Of a stretch of 64,000 nucleotides of DNA, positions 8,433 to 17,522 are shown in pieces. Source of the DNA: Ruminococcus sp. FMBCY1 (GTDB lineage Bacteria > Bacillota > Clostridia > Oscillospirales > Acutalibacteraceae); contig NZ_CP074197.1 of NCBI RefSeq assembly GCF_023921805.1, positions 1,178,001 through 1,242,000 of the forward strand. Direction: 5' to 3'. The notes beneath the pieces are model-generated. The model was not told the origin of the DNA and searched no databases. It worked only from the letters and a program-made list of their open reading frames with translations. Made by a program: the position numbers and the translations under genes. Position 1 is the stretch's first letter; every line of letters starts with the position of its first letter.

Positions 8433-9320
8433 TCACTTGTTTAGAAACTCAATTGTTGCATCTAATTCTTCAAAAGGTATATTGTGCTCGTTTGCATATT
8501 GTTCTGCATATGAACCTTTTATTCCGTATATGGTTAACTTGCAGCACCCGTCAAATGCATTGTCTGCTATTGAGGTGCATTTTTCGTAAATATATATTTT
8601 TTCTAAACCGGAGCATTTGCTAAAAGCACATTTAGATATTTCTGTAATATTTTTTGATAAATCAATTTGTTTTAGCGAAACACAATTATAAAATGCCCAA
8701 TAATTGATACGGGTTACTGAATCGGGTATGTTTATTTCTTGTAAAGATGTGCAGTTGTAAAAAGCATCATTGGATATACCGTCGCAAGCGATATTTTCAG
8801 GGAGAATAATCTTTTCCAATGAAGAGCAATCTTGAAATGATAAATCTTCTATTTCAACTGTATTTTCTGAAAATTTTACACTTGTCAGATTTTTGCAATT
8901 AGTAACGGATATATCTTTTATTGTGCTTGGAAATTCCAAACTTTTTAAGGCAATTGCATTATGAAAACATCCGTTAACGATTGATTCAATACCTTCTGAT
9001 ATTATGACTTCTTCGACAACTTTATCATTCTCAAACATTCCGGTTCTGTGAACACCCCATAGTGAGCGACTTGAAACATAACCGCCCAAAGCCCGAACTT
9101 TATAAAAACAGATTGTAGAGGGAATAACCATTTGTTTTTTAGGATAGTATGCTTTTGTTATGGTAGCGGTATTGTTATTATAATATTTGTCGTTTTCGTA
9201 CTGAAAACCGCCCCATCTGTGAGTACCCGAAAAACCTTGAGTGATAAAAATAAATATGCAACAGGATACCAACATAATGGCAGCAAGACCTAACAGTAAT
9301 TTTTTATTTTGCTTTTTCAT
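8433..9320 (-). CDS. BspA-like leucine-rich-repeat membrane-anchored protein, copy 3 of 3
   Basis: First gene of the LRR tandem. The frame is open further upstream, but the ATG at 9320 is chosen because AGGTGAT lies 4-5 bases before it and the product then begins MKKQNKK followed by a hydrophobic anchor (about residues 8-26), matching copies 1 and 2. The shared domain (NNTATITKAYYP, MVIPSTI, ALGGYV) and BspA-type repeats follow, ending LTIYGIKGSYAEQYA. It is most similar to copy 1. A candidate promoter (9367-9395) lies upstream, and the two-component operon is closed off by a terminator at 9410-9444. Confidence 0.82.
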   Translation of the reverse strand: MKKQNKKLLLGLAAIMLVSCCIFIFITQGFSGTHRWGGFQYENDKYYNNNTATITKAYYPKKQMVIPSTICFYKVRALGGYVSSRSLWGVHRTGMFENDKVVEEVIISEGIESIVNGCFHNAIALKSLEFPSTIKDISVTNCKNLTSVKFSENTVEIEDLSFQDCSSLEKIILPENIACDGISNDAFYNCTSLQEINIPDSVTRINYWAFYNCVSLKQIDLSKNITEISKCAFSKCSGLEKIYIYEKCTSIADNAFDGCCKLTIYGIKGSYAEQYANEHNIPFEELDATIEFLNK

Positions 9321-9366
9321 AACATCACCTACACTTCTTTTATATGCCATTAATATAGCATATAAA

Positions 9367-9395
9367 AGAATATAATGATAGATGACATTTGTCAC
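9367..9395 (-). promoter_or_regulatory. Candidate promoter of the LRR tandem
   Basis: On the minus strand GTGACA (9390-9395), 17-base spacer, TATTCT (9367-9372), just downstream of the response-regulator terminator. The elements match consensus only partly. Confidence 0.4.
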
Positions 9396-9409
9396 TGTTT
9401 TTACGATAA

Positions 9410-9444
9410 AACGGCCCATTTCAATAAATTTAAAATGAGCCGTT
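9410..9444 (-). terminator. Terminator after the response regulator gene
   Basis: AACGGCCCATTT and AAATGAGCCGTT form a 12-base stem with one G-U pair around an 11-base loop. On the minus strand it is followed by TTTTA. It separates the two-component operon from the LRR genes. Confidence 0.75.
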
Positions 9445-9451
9445 AATCTTT

Positions 9452-10075
9452 TTAAATATAATCATTTTTTACTGCATAAACAGCAAGTTGAGTTCTGTCT
9501 TTTAGATTAAGTTTTAAAAGAAGTGCAGAAATATTGTTTCGCACAGTTCCATCCGATAAAAACATAGTTTTAGCAATTTCTTTGTTGCTAAGTCCTTTTG
9601 CCACATTGACAAGCAATTCGGTTTCTCTGTTTGTAAGTTTTACTGTGTGAGTATTATTTTTAACAAGTTTTTCTTTCATGCTGTCAAAAACAGTTTTTCC
9701 AAAAACATTTATGTCGAGCATCGTGCTTTTTATAGCATTAACTATTTTTGTTTCATCTACATCTTTGAGCACATATCCGTCTGCTCCGCTTGTCAACGCT
9801 TTGCTTACTGTGGCTTTATCGTCAAATGTGGTTAGTACAAGCACTTTAATATTCGGAAAGTCCTGCTTTATTTTATAAGTAGCACTTGAGCCGTCACAAT
9901 ACGGCATTTGCATATCCATAAGTACAATGTCGGGCTTTTCTGTTTTGCATAAATCATATGCCGAATTTCCGTTACTTGCAAGACCGCATACTTTTATATC
10001 TTTGTCCTGTTCAATAATTATCTTTAAACCGTTTCTGAAAATTTCATCATCGTCTGCAATTATAACATTAATCAT
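9452..10075 (-). CDS. Response regulator, NarL/FixJ (LuxR HTH) family
   Basis: A 207-residue DNA-binding regulator. The receiver domain (1-120) has the acidic cluster ADDD at 7-10 and the phospho-acceptor Asp54 in VLMDMQMP; Thr and Lys of the switch appear in VLTTFDD and YVLKDVD. The C-terminal LuxR-type helix-turn-helix (about 143-203) carries LTNRETELL and GLSNKEIA. Its start overlaps the end of the sensor kinase gene by 8 bases (ATGATTAA), so the pair is translationally coupled. Targets are unknown; the adjacent LRR genes are candidates by position only. Confidence 0.93.
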   Translation of the reverse strand: MINVIIADDDEIFRNGLKIIIEQDKDIKVCGLASNGNSAYDLCKTEKPDIVLMDMQMPYCDGSSATYKIKQDFPNIKVLVLTTFDDKATVSKALTSGADGYVLKDVDETKIVNAIKSTMLDINVFGKTVFDSMKEKLVKNNTHTVKLTNRETELLVNVAKGLSNKEIAKTMFLSDGTVRNNISALLLKLNLKDRTQLAVYAVKNDYI

Positions 10076-11759
10076 AATTTATCACCTCCACGGGAATATA
10101 TGCCTTTACGGAAAATCCGTTACCGGGTAATGAAGAAAACTCAATATTTCCGCCGATAGAATTAATCTTTTCTTTCATTCCTTTAAGTCCGAAATCAGGA
10201 ACAATTTTATCACAGCCTGTACCGTCGTCAATTATATAAAGTCTGATACAATTCTCTGAAAATTTAAGTATAACTTCAATTTTGTTTGCATTTCCGTGTC
10301 TGATTGAATTGGTGACAGCCTCACGAACAACGCTGAAAATTGTGTCGGATGCAAAACCGTGATATGATTTTTCTTCGCCCATTTCAGTAAATTCAATACA
10401 GCTGTTTCCTGAATTGTAATAACATATAAAATCTTGTATTCTGGCAGAAATGCTTGATTTTGTATCTGTTTTAATGCCGACAACGCATTTTCTTACATCA
10501 TTAAGTAATAATTCTGAGGCTTGCAAAGCCTTTTTTGTATTTTCATTAGAATTGTTTTTGTCAATCAGCGACAGCTTTAGCAATGTCATAATTGAAACAA
10601 GTCCGTGACCGACAGAATCGTGAAGTTCCTGTGCAATCCTTGTCTGTTCTTTTTCAACGGCAAGTCGCTTTTCTATTACATTCATCTTAGCCAGCTGTGT
10701 ATTTGCTTTTGTAAGTTCTTGATTTTTTTCTGACAGTTTTTTATTCAGCATATAATATGTACTTACATCATAAAAAACAAATATTTCGGATACGGTTCTT
10801 TTTTCGTTGCAAACGGGCATTTTGCTGATTTCAAAGTAGTTGTTTTCCGAAACGGAAACATCTAATGAACCTGAGTTCTTATTCAGTAAATCGCTGAATT
10901 TTGAAATATCGCTGTTTGTGATTTCCGCAATACGCATAAATGCTGTAATACAATCTTTATGTAAAATACTGTCATCAAAATTAAAGGCTTTTTTTACTGC
11001 GTCATTAATATAGGTAATTTTATGTTTTTGATTTGTAACAATTATTCCTTCGTTTATTGAGCTCATAAGATATTTTACGGTAAGCGGGGGAATGGTAATA
11101 AATTCGTATTTATAAACAGCTAAAAATATCAGTAAAGAAGTAATTGAAAAAGATACAGGAGTAAAATCATATCTTATTGAAAAAACATCAAGCAAAGAAA
11201 TTAAGTTGAAAGTAATGGGAATTATTGCCGAAAGCGAAATCAAAAGTATCTGCGGGAAATTCTCTTTAAAAGATTTAATGTTTTTTCCTACCATTAAACA
11301 AACGGATATTATCAGCAACAAGTAATTATATGCAACCGTTATGTAAAATCCGTTTCCGCCGATTACTTCGTTGCTCTGATAACTTTTAAAAAATAAATGA
11401 AAAATAGGATCTGTGATTTTTAGTAAAAAGAGAATTGTTGACGGAAGAAATACGGCTGATTTAAAAATTTTACTTTTTACTGTAGTGGCTTTTGTGTAAT
11501 GCAAAGCAAAAATCAAAAACACAGTTCCTATAGTGCATACAGAGAAGTAGCCGATATTGCTGAGAATTATTTTTACCGAAAGGTTTGTGGTGAAAATGTC
11601 AAAAATATGGCATACTATCCAGTTTATAATTAAAATCTGACAGGCGGTAAAATATCGTGACATCTTTTGACTGTATGAATTTTGTATAAATACAACGGTA
11701 CTTATAATCGTTAGGCTTAAAGAAACAAGGTTTAAACCAAGGGTAAGTAATGTGTCCAT
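10068..11759 (-). CDS. Sensor histidine kinase, HisKA_3 type with 7TM and PAS domains
   Basis: A 563-residue membrane kinase. Residues 1-225 form about seven hydrophobic helices (the N-terminal 7TM sensor module of histidine kinases); about 230-330 is a PAS-like domain (GIIVTNQKHKITYINDA); a coiled coil leads to the HisKA_3 box with the phospho-acceptor His in IAQELHDSVGHGL; the HATPase has REAVTNSIRHG (N-box) and DDGTG with GLKGMKEK (G-boxes). It phosphorylates the overlapping NarL-type regulator. The signal is unknown. A strong promoter (11791-11819) precedes it. Confidence 0.93.
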   Translation of the reverse strand: MDTLLTLGLNLVSLSLTIISTVVFIQNSYSQKMSRYFTACQILIINWIVCHIFDIFTTNLSVKIILSNIGYFSVCTIGTVFLIFALHYTKATTVKSKIFKSAVFLPSTILFLLKITDPIFHLFFKSYQSNEVIGGNGFYITVAYNYLLLIISVCLMVGKNIKSFKENFPQILLISLSAIIPITFNLISLLDVFSIRYDFTPVSFSITSLLIFLAVYKYEFITIPPLTVKYLMSSINEGIIVTNQKHKITYINDAVKKAFNFDDSILHKDCITAFMRIAEITNSDISKFSDLLNKNSGSLDVSVSENNYFEISKMPVCNEKRTVSEIFVFYDVSTYYMLNKKLSEKNQELTKANTQLAKMNVIEKRLAVEKEQTRIAQELHDSVGHGLVSIMTLLKLSLIDKNNSNENTKKALQASELLLNDVRKCVVGIKTDTKSSISARIQDFICYYNSGNSCIEFTEMGEEKSYHGFASDTIFSVVREAVTNSIRHGNANKIEVILKFSENCIRLYIIDDGTGCDKIVPDFGLKGMKEKINSIGGNIEFSSLPGNGFSVKAYIPVEVINYD

Positions 11760-11790
11760 AATAACTCCCTGATACTCTGTAATTTTTTAA

Positions 11791-11819
11791 ATTATAACAC
11801 GCATAAAATTGAATGGCAA
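11791..11819 (-). promoter_or_regulatory. Promoter of the two-component system
   Basis: On the minus strand TTGCCA (11814-11819), 17-base spacer, TATAAT (11791-11796), about 32 bases before the kinase start. Confidence 0.7.
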
Positions 11820-11841
11820 CAAGAATTAACCGAATAAAAAC

Positions 11842-11869
11842 AAGCGACAGCATAAACTAACTGTCGCTT
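11842..11869 (-). terminator. Terminator after the PflX-like radical SAM gene
   Basis: AAGCGACAG (11842-11850) pairs perfectly with CTGTCGCTT (11861-11869). On the minus strand it is followed by GTTTTTATT. Confidence 0.75.
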
Positions 11870-11930
11870 AAAAATTTGATTTATATTATGAATGTCGATA
11901 TTAATCAATAAATTTGATTCTTACACAATA

Positions 11931-12797
11931 TTAAAAATCCCAGTCGGGAACATATTTACGGTCGGCAGAGTCAAGTTCTTGTGTAAATCCGTCAAAGCCG
12001 AGCATCATATAGTAATCTTTTACTTTCTGATATTCCCGCCTTGTAATTTTACGGTTAATCTTTTCATATTTATTAGCGTTGCCCATGGGGATATACTGCC
12101 CCATAAGGCTGACAAGAATCTGATTGCCATAGTTTTTCTTGAGAATATCAAGAACTTCCATACTGTTCTTTGTGTGTGACGGAAGAATAAGATGTCTTAC
12201 TATTATGCCTTTCTGCATCATCTGTCGGTCATCAAACTGTGGAAACCCAACCTGAAACAGCATTTCTTTAATTGCTACGGTTGCAGTTTCTACATAGTTT
12301 GGTGCGAGTGAATACTTAAGTGCAAGCTCATTATTGCTGTATTTGAAATCAGGAAGATAGATGTCAACTATTCCGTCAAGCATATTTAAGATTTTAGGAC
12401 TTGTATAACCACTGCAATTATACACAATCGGAATTTTCGGTTTGTAAATTTCAAAACTTTTTACAACTGCAGGCGCAAAATGATCTGCTGTAACAAGATT
12501 GATGTTATGAACATTCTGCTCTTCAAGTCGTTTATAACAGTCGGCAAGCTCCTGCGGTGTAATTTCTCTGCCTCTGTGTAAAGAAGAAATTTCGTAATTT
12601 TGGCAGTAAACACAACCGAGAGTACAACCGCTGAAAAAAATTGTACCGCTGCCGTTTGCTCCGCTGATGCAAGGCTCTTCACCAAAATGAGGTGCAACTC
12701 TCGCTATTACGGGATTTGTTCCCATTCGGCAAAAGCCGCCGCCGCTTGATTCACTTCTTTGTGCATTGCATTTTCTTGGACATAAATTACATATCAC
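11931..12797 (-). CDS. Radical SAM protein, PflX-like (COG1313, putative pyruvate formate-lyase activating enzyme)
   Basis: A radical SAM Fe-S protein of about 288 residues. An N-terminal Cys cluster CNLCPRKCNA is followed by the [4Fe-4S] motif CTLGCVYCQN, which binds the cluster that cleaves S-adenosylmethionine. The remainder (NLVTADHFAPAVV, YNCSGYTS, DIYLPDFKY) matches the COG1313 group, which resembles glycyl-radical activases but whose substrate is not established. The GTG at 12797 is chosen because AGGG lies about 8 bases upstream; a GTG three codons earlier is also possible. It appears to be monocistronic with a clear terminator. Confidence 0.85.
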   Translation of the reverse strand: MICNLCPRKCNAQRSESSGGGFCRMGTNPVIARVAPHFGEEPCISGANGSGTIFFSGCTLGCVYCQNYEISSLHRGREITPQELADCYKRLEEQNVHNINLVTADHFAPAVVKSFEIYKPKIPIVYNCSGYTSPKILNMLDGIVDIYLPDFKYSNNELALKYSLAPNYVETATVAIKEMLFQVGFPQFDDRQMMQKGIIVRHLILPSHTKNSMEVLDILKKNYGNQILVSLMGQYIPMGNANKYEKINRKITRREYQKVKDYYMMLGFDGFTQELDSADRKYVPDWDF

Positions 12798-12856
12798 TGA
12801 TATCACCCTAATAAGTTATGATATAAGTATAACACATCTGCAAGAAAATAGCTATA

Positions 12857-13075
12857 TTAATATGTTTTGAAATCAGTTAAAAAATCTTCTACTATATCGT
12901 CAATGTGACATTCCTCAATATCAAGAGAATTGCAAAGAATAACAAGTTTCTTTATCTCCTCCGCATTATCGGACAGATTGGCATATTGCCTGACAGTTCG
13001 CTCTTTGTCAATTACATCAATACCGTAGGTAATATTAGCATTGTTAGAATAAGTATTAATTCTGAACAGTAACAT
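12857..13075 (-). CDS. DUF6514-like small protein
   Basis: A 72-residue acidic protein with the pattern YGIDVID, then VRQYANLSDN and VILCNSLDIEECHIDDIVEDFL. This matches small clostridial DUF6514 proteins, whose function is unknown. It is preceded by AAAGG at a fitting distance and is followed by the promoter region of the radical SAM gene. No neighbouring gene explains its role. Confidence 0.65.
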   Translation of the reverse strand: MLLFRINTYSNNANITYGIDVIDKERTVRQYANLSDNAEEIKKLVILCNSLDIEECHIDDIVEDFLTDFKTY

Positions 13076-13387
13076 AAAATAAAAGTAACCTTTCTTTGTG
13101 ATTACTAATCACCCTTAAGCAAGATAATACATCGTTTTACGATAAAAGTCAAGGCAAATACGCACAAAAGTATAGGTATATATTTATCTTTGTATATTTA
13201 AACAAAATACAATTTTGTTTTTTATGTAGATTTATTGTAAATTTTTTGTCATTTTTCAGATACAGAAATAAACAAAAAAGTATAGATTTGTCACCACAAA
13301 AAATATCATTGACGATTATTATAGTTAAAATGCTATACAAATTTGTTAATTACATAAATAATATTCGGAACAAATGTTTGAAATGTG

Positions 13388-13416
13388 TTGACTTAGTGAA
13401 CGCTGTCATATATAAT
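13388..13416 (+). promoter_or_regulatory. Strong promoter about 300 bases upstream of the pullulanase
   Basis: TTGACT (13388-13393), a 17-base spacer and TATAAT (13411-13416) on plus. Transcription would begin near 13423. Confidence 0.7.
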
Positions 13417-13422
13417 TAAATC

Positions 13423-13630
13423 AGTTCTGTATTTATTGTTGCTGTGCCGTGTTAAATGCAATGATATTTCTTGCGTATAGAACAAGAAAATACTTATTTC
13501 CGTTAAATCTGTGTTTTCGGCTGATATGCAGCTTATTACTGATTTTGACTGATTTTTTGGATAGAAAACAATTTTGTTAATTATGCACAATAAGCACAGT
13601 AAAACTTTGTTTTAATGTGCTTATTTATTT
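13423..13630 (+). ncRNA. Candidate leader RNA or small RNA ending at a hairpin
   Basis: The region runs from the expected start of the 13388-13416 promoter to the hairpin at 13589-13625. Internal short inverted repeats include TTTCTTG/CAAGAAA (13470s-13490s). I recognise no known riboswitch or 6S RNA consensus. It is either an attenuated 5' leader of the pullulanase gene or an independent RNA. Confidence 0.35.
13589..13625 (+). terminator. Hairpin between promoter and pullulanase gene, attenuator or terminator
   Basis: AATAAGCACA (13589-13598) pairs perfectly with TGTGCTTATT (13616-13625), followed by TATTTTCT on plus. It lies 90 bases before the pullulanase start. Confidence 0.55.
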
Positions 13631-13715
13631 TCTGTAAAAGAAATTAAAGCTTTGCAAAATTTGCTAAAATCTAATTACTGATACATAAAGTAAATTGAAA
13701 AAAGGAGAGAAAGAA

Positions 13716-16700
13716 ATGTTTTTAAAAAGGACGCTTGCAGTTTTACTTAGCGCTACAATGCTCTTTGGTATGACATCGTTGTCAACAACAGCGGCAACCA
13801 CAGATACCGAAGCAGTGTCGGCAGGTAATTACTACAACGCAAGTTATCTTGAAAATTATGCAAGCAATGCTTACAACGAACAGAATCTCGGTGCAAACTA
13901 CAGCAAAAGCTCAACAGAGTTTAAGGTATGGTCACCGGAGGCATCTGCCGTAAAGGTTAAACTCTATGCAACAGGTTCCGATTCCGAATCAGGTGCAGCT
14001 GTTCTCGGCACTTATAACCTTAAAAAGAACAGCTCTACAGGTATGTGGTCGGTTACTGTAAACGGTGACCTTAAGAACATATACTATACTTATCTTGTTA
14101 CCGTAAACGGTACAACAAACGAAACACAGGATGTTTATTCAAAAGCAACAGGTGTAAACGGTAACCGTTCAATGGTTGTTGACCTTGATTCAACAGACCC
14201 TGACGGTTGGGACAGCGATAACCATGTTCTTTTCAACAATGCACAGGAGGCAGTTGTTTGGGAAGTTCATGTTCGTGACTTCTCAATTTCGGACACTTCG
14301 GGCGTCAGTGATGACAACAAGGGTAAATACCTCGCATTTACCGAGGGCGGCACAAAGATTAATTCGGATACAAGCGCAAGCTCTGTATCAACTGCTGCTG
14401 ATTATCTTGTAAAGTCGGGTATTAACTGCGTTCAGCTTATGCCTGTATATGATTTCGGTTCTGTCGATGAAACAATCACAGGTTCGGCAACAAACAGAAA
14501 CTGGGGTTATGACCCTGTAAACTACAATGTTCCCGAGGGTTCATATTCTTCTAACCCATATGACGGTAATGTTAGAATCACTGAATTTAAGCAGATGATT
14601 CAGGCACTTCATGACAGAGGTATTTCCGTTGTAATGGATGTTGTTTACAACCATACATATGTAACAGAGGGTTCATGTTTTACAGATACAGTTCCTAACT
14701 ACTATTACAGAAAAACAAGTTCAAGCGTTTATTCAAACGGTTCGGGCTGCGGTAACGAAACTGCATCCGATAAACTTATGTACAGAAAGTATATGATCGA
14801 CTCAATTCTCTATTGGGCAAGCGAGTACCACATTGACGGTTTCCGTTTTGACCTTATGGGAATTCACGACATTGCTACTATGAATCAGATTCGTTCAAGT
14901 CTTGATAACCTTTATTCGGACGGTTCGGGTAAGAAGATTCTTATGTACGGTGAGCCTTGGACAGGCGGTTCAACCGCAATCAGCGACGGTTGTTTTCAGA
15001 GCAAAGCTTCTCAGCTTGATGCAAGAGTAGGTATGTTCTGCGACTCATACCGTGATGCTATTAAGGGTGGTACAAACGAAGCATCAACCGGTTTTATTCA
15101 GGGTAATAATGGTAAAACTAACACAGTTGTAAACGGTGTAAAGGGTCAGTGCTTCGGTGCAAAAGCTCCTTCACAGACAATTGCTTATGCCGATGCCCAC
15201 GATAACCTTATTATGTGGGATAAGATGGTGCTTAGTAACGGCAGTAAGGATTGGAACTCTACTTCCTCTTCGCTTACAGATCAGATGAAAGCCACAATGG
15301 GACTTCTCATGACTTCACAGGGCATAGTATTTATGACAGCAGGTTCGGAATTCTGCCGTACAAAGCAGGGCGACCACAACAGTTATAAATCACCCGATTC
15401 AATCAATGCCATTGATTGGACTCGTTTAAAGACATATTCTGAAACAGCCGATTATTATAAGGGCCTTCTTAAAATCAGAGAGAATTACACACCGCTCAAG
15501 GGAGGTAACTTCTCAACTCCTACATTCCAGTCATCATACGGCAATGTTGTTGCTTATACATATTCCAATAACACAGCCGGCGAGTGGGGCAAGGTTTGCG
15601 TACTCGTAAACAGCGGTACACAGGCTTGCACAATCGGTCTTGACGGCAGCGGCTGGACAGTTGTTGCAAACGGCACAAAGGCAGGACTTGAAAGTCTTGG
15701 CACAGTTTCGGGCAAATCATATTCTATCCCTGCAAGAAGTACTTGCGTACTTGTTCAGCCATCTACATTCGGTAATCTTCAGAATGCAGAGCCTACATAC
15801 GGTACACTTAAGGTAAACCATGTTGATGAAAACGGCAATGTTTTAAAGAGCACATCAGCTACTTATAAGACAGGTACAACATACCGTGCTTTACCTGATA
15901 CAACACTTCTTTATGACTATAATCTTGTTAATACAACAGGCACAACAACAGGTAAAGTTGAAAGCGGCAAGACATACACTGTAACATTTACATACAAATC
16001 TTCAGGTATTTCCTCAGGTTACCTTACAGTAAACTATGTAAATGCAAACGGCACAAAGGTTAAAGACTCTGTTAAGAACAAAATGAGAAGCGGAGATGAA
16101 TACTCTGTAAGTCCTGCAACAATTCAGGGTTATCAGCTTGATACAGATAGTTTCCCTGCAAACACAAGCGGTACTTTCTCGGGTACTGACACAACTATTA
16201 CATTTAAGTACAAAAAGCTTAATTCTACAAGCACAGTAGTTCACTACAAAAAGCCGTCAAGCTGGTCAGATGTTCGTTGCTATTCATATACAGACGACGG
16301 TAAAAATCCGACAGGCGAATGGAATACCGCTACAGTAATGACAAGCGAGGGCGACGGTTGGTACAAATGTACAGTTCCTGCATCTGCTTGCTATGTAATG
16401 TTCCACCCAACTTCAAATATCGCTCAGGAGCCGGGGCAGGGTGCAAGCGGTTATGCCGCATCCGGCGAAGTATGGATTAATAACGGCGCTATCACATTTG
16501 CCGCTACAGTAATTACAAGCCATATTGATATTGCAACAGGCAAAAAGATTGCCTCTGATGTTGTAAGCGAGAAAACAAAGGTTACTTCAAGCGACACATA
16601 CACAACTTCTGCCGTTGCAGGTAAAAATGTAATTACTCCTTTAAATGCAACAGGCAATTATTCCTCAGGCGTAATCAATGTTGTATATCTTTACGATTCA

Positions 16701-17426
16701 GGTGAAGTTCCTACAACAGCACCGACTACACAACCTACCACAGCACAGCCGTCAACATCTGCAACAGAAATTCCTACAACACCGTCTGATAAAGTATTGA
16801 TAGGCGATGTTGATACAGACGGCAACATTTCAATCAATGATGTATCTGTTATACAGTTATTTATCAGTGAGCAGTCAACATTGACAGATAAACAGCTTAT
16901 TGCGGCAGATGCAAATGATGACGGCAGTGTTGATGTAATTGACGCTACATTTGTTCAGATGTACTTAGTTCATAATATTGCAGACGGCAGTTTAGTAGGT
17001 CAGTATAAGTATATTGTACAGCCTACACAGCCAACAACACAAGCAAGTACAGCGGCACCGACAACACAGCCAACTACAGCACAGCCTACAACTGCAGAAC
17101 CGACAACAGAGCCTACAACAACTCCAAGCGGTACATACACAGTAACATTTGCAAACTCACTTAACTGGGACGGTACAATTTACTGTTATTATTGGACAAG
17201 CGGCAGTCAGGGTGAAGTTGCTTGGCCGGGCACAAAAATGAATTTCGTAGAGAATAATGACCACGGTCAGGAAGTTTATACATTGACTGTTCCGACTTCT
17301 TGCGACAGCGTAATCTTTACTAACGGTTCTTCACAGACTGTTGATATTAACACAGGTTCAAAAGACACCAATTACTATGCTAAAACAACAAAGACAGATA
17401 AAGGCTATAATGTAGGTACTTGGTGA
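13716..17426 (+). CDS. Secreted modular type I pullulanase (GH13) with dockerin and starch-binding modules
   Basis: A 1236-residue secreted enzyme that debranches alpha-1,6 links in starch and pullulan. Order: signal peptide (1 to about 27); CBM48-like domain (about 50-150); GH13 catalytic domain (about 155-610) with the type I pullulanase motif NWGYDP (from Asn262), nucleophile Asp379 in DGFRFDLMG, acid/base Glu413 in YGEPW and Asp496 in AHDN; two MucBP-like domains (about 695-840); a CBM26-like module (about 843-930); a Thr/Pro linker; a type I dockerin (about 1028-1095, repeats starting DVDTDGNIS and DANDDGSVD); a second Thr/Pro linker and a C-terminal CBM26-like module. The dockerin points to assembly on a cohesin scaffold (amylosome). 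AAGGAGAG precedes the ATG at 13716, and an earlier in-frame TTG is less likely. Confidence 0.93.
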   Translation: MFLKRTLAVLLSATMLFGMTSLSTTAATTDTEAVSAGNYYNASYLENYASNAYNEQNLGANYSKSSTEFKVWSPEASAVKVKLYATGSDSESGAAVLGTYNLKKNSSTGMWSVTVNGDLKNIYYTYLVTVNGTTNETQDVYSKATGVNGNRSMVVDLDSTDPDGWDSDNHVLFNNAQEAVVWEVHVRDFSISDTSGVSDDNKGKYLAFTEGGTKINSDTSASSVSTAADYLVKSGINCVQLMPVYDFGSVDETITGSATNRNWGYDPVNYNVPEGSYSSNPYDGNVRITEFKQMIQALHDRGISVVMDVVYNHTYVTEGSCFTDTVPNYYYRKTSSSVYSNGSGCGNETASDKLMYRKYMIDSILYWASEYHIDGFRFDLMGIHDIATMNQIRSSLDNLYSDGSGKKILMYGEPWTGGSTAISDGCFQSKASQLDARVGMFCDSYRDAIKGGTNEASTGFIQGNNGKTNTVVNGVKGQCFGAKAPSQTIAYADAHDNLIMWDKMVLSNGSKDWNSTSSSLTDQMKATMGLLMTSQGIVFMTAGSEFCRTKQGDHNSYKSPDSINAIDWTRLKTYSETADYYKGLLKIRENYTPLKGGNFSTPTFQSSYGNVVAYTYSNNTAGEWGKVCVLVNSGTQACTIGLDGSGWTVVANGTKAGLESLGTVSGKSYSIPARSTCVLVQPSTFGNLQNAEPTYGTLKVNHVDENGNVLKSTSATYKTGTTYRALPDTTLLYDYNLVNTTGTTTGKVESGKTYTVTFTYKSSGISSGYLTVNYVNANGTKVKDSVKNKMRSGDEYSVSPATIQGYQLDTDSFPANTSGTFSGTDTTITFKYKKLNSTSTVVHYKKPSSWSDVRCYSYTDDGKNPTGEWNTATVMTSEGDGWYKCTVPASACYVMFHPTSNIAQEPGQGASGYAASGEVWINNGAITFAATVITSHIDIATGKKIASDVVSEKTKVTSSDTYTTSAVAGKNVITPLNATGNYSSGVINVVYLYDSGEVPTTAPTTQPTTAQPSTSATEIPTTPSDKVLIGDVDTDGNISINDVSVIQLFISEQSTLTDKQLIAADANDDGSVDVIDATFVQMYLVHNIADGSLVGQYKYIVQPTQPTTQASTAAPTTQPTTAQPTTAEPTTEPTTTPSGTYTVTFANSLNWDGTIYCYYWTSGSQGEVAWPGTKMNFVENNDHGQEVYTLTVPTSCDSVIFTNGSSQTVDINTGSKDTNYYAKTTKTDKGYNVGTW

Positions 17427-17468
17427 TAATTAAGATATTAATTAAATATTCGATAGTCACGCAGCGGC

Positions 17469-17489
17469 CCCTCCGATATTTTCGGAGGG
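17469..17489 (+). terminator. Terminator of the pullulanase gene
   Basis: CCCTCCG (17469-17475) and CGGAGGG (17483-17489) form a 7-base stem with a 7-base loop, followed by a T-rich tract. Confidence 0.7.
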
Positions 17490-17522
17490 ATTGCTTTTGG
17501 CTTTTTATCGAAAAATTGGAAT

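Larger units (their letters stand above)
13076..13715. other. Intergenic region upstream of the pullulanase
   Basis: A 640-base AT-rich gap without a convincing gene; the short frames in it lack ribosome binding sites and family features. It holds a near-consensus plus-strand promoter (13388-13416) and a strong hairpin (13589-13625), so about 200 bases may be transcribed as a leader or small RNA ahead of the pullulanase. Confidence 0.7.

Noticed and set aside
13149..13590. Two minus-strand frames of about 63-65 codons upstream of the pullulanase
   Set aside because: No ribosome binding site, AT-driven composition and overlap with the plus-strand promoter and leader.
13423..13630. 6S RNA in the pullulanase leader region
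   Set aside because: The length is about right, but the 5' and 3' ends do not pair and no central bubble is visible.
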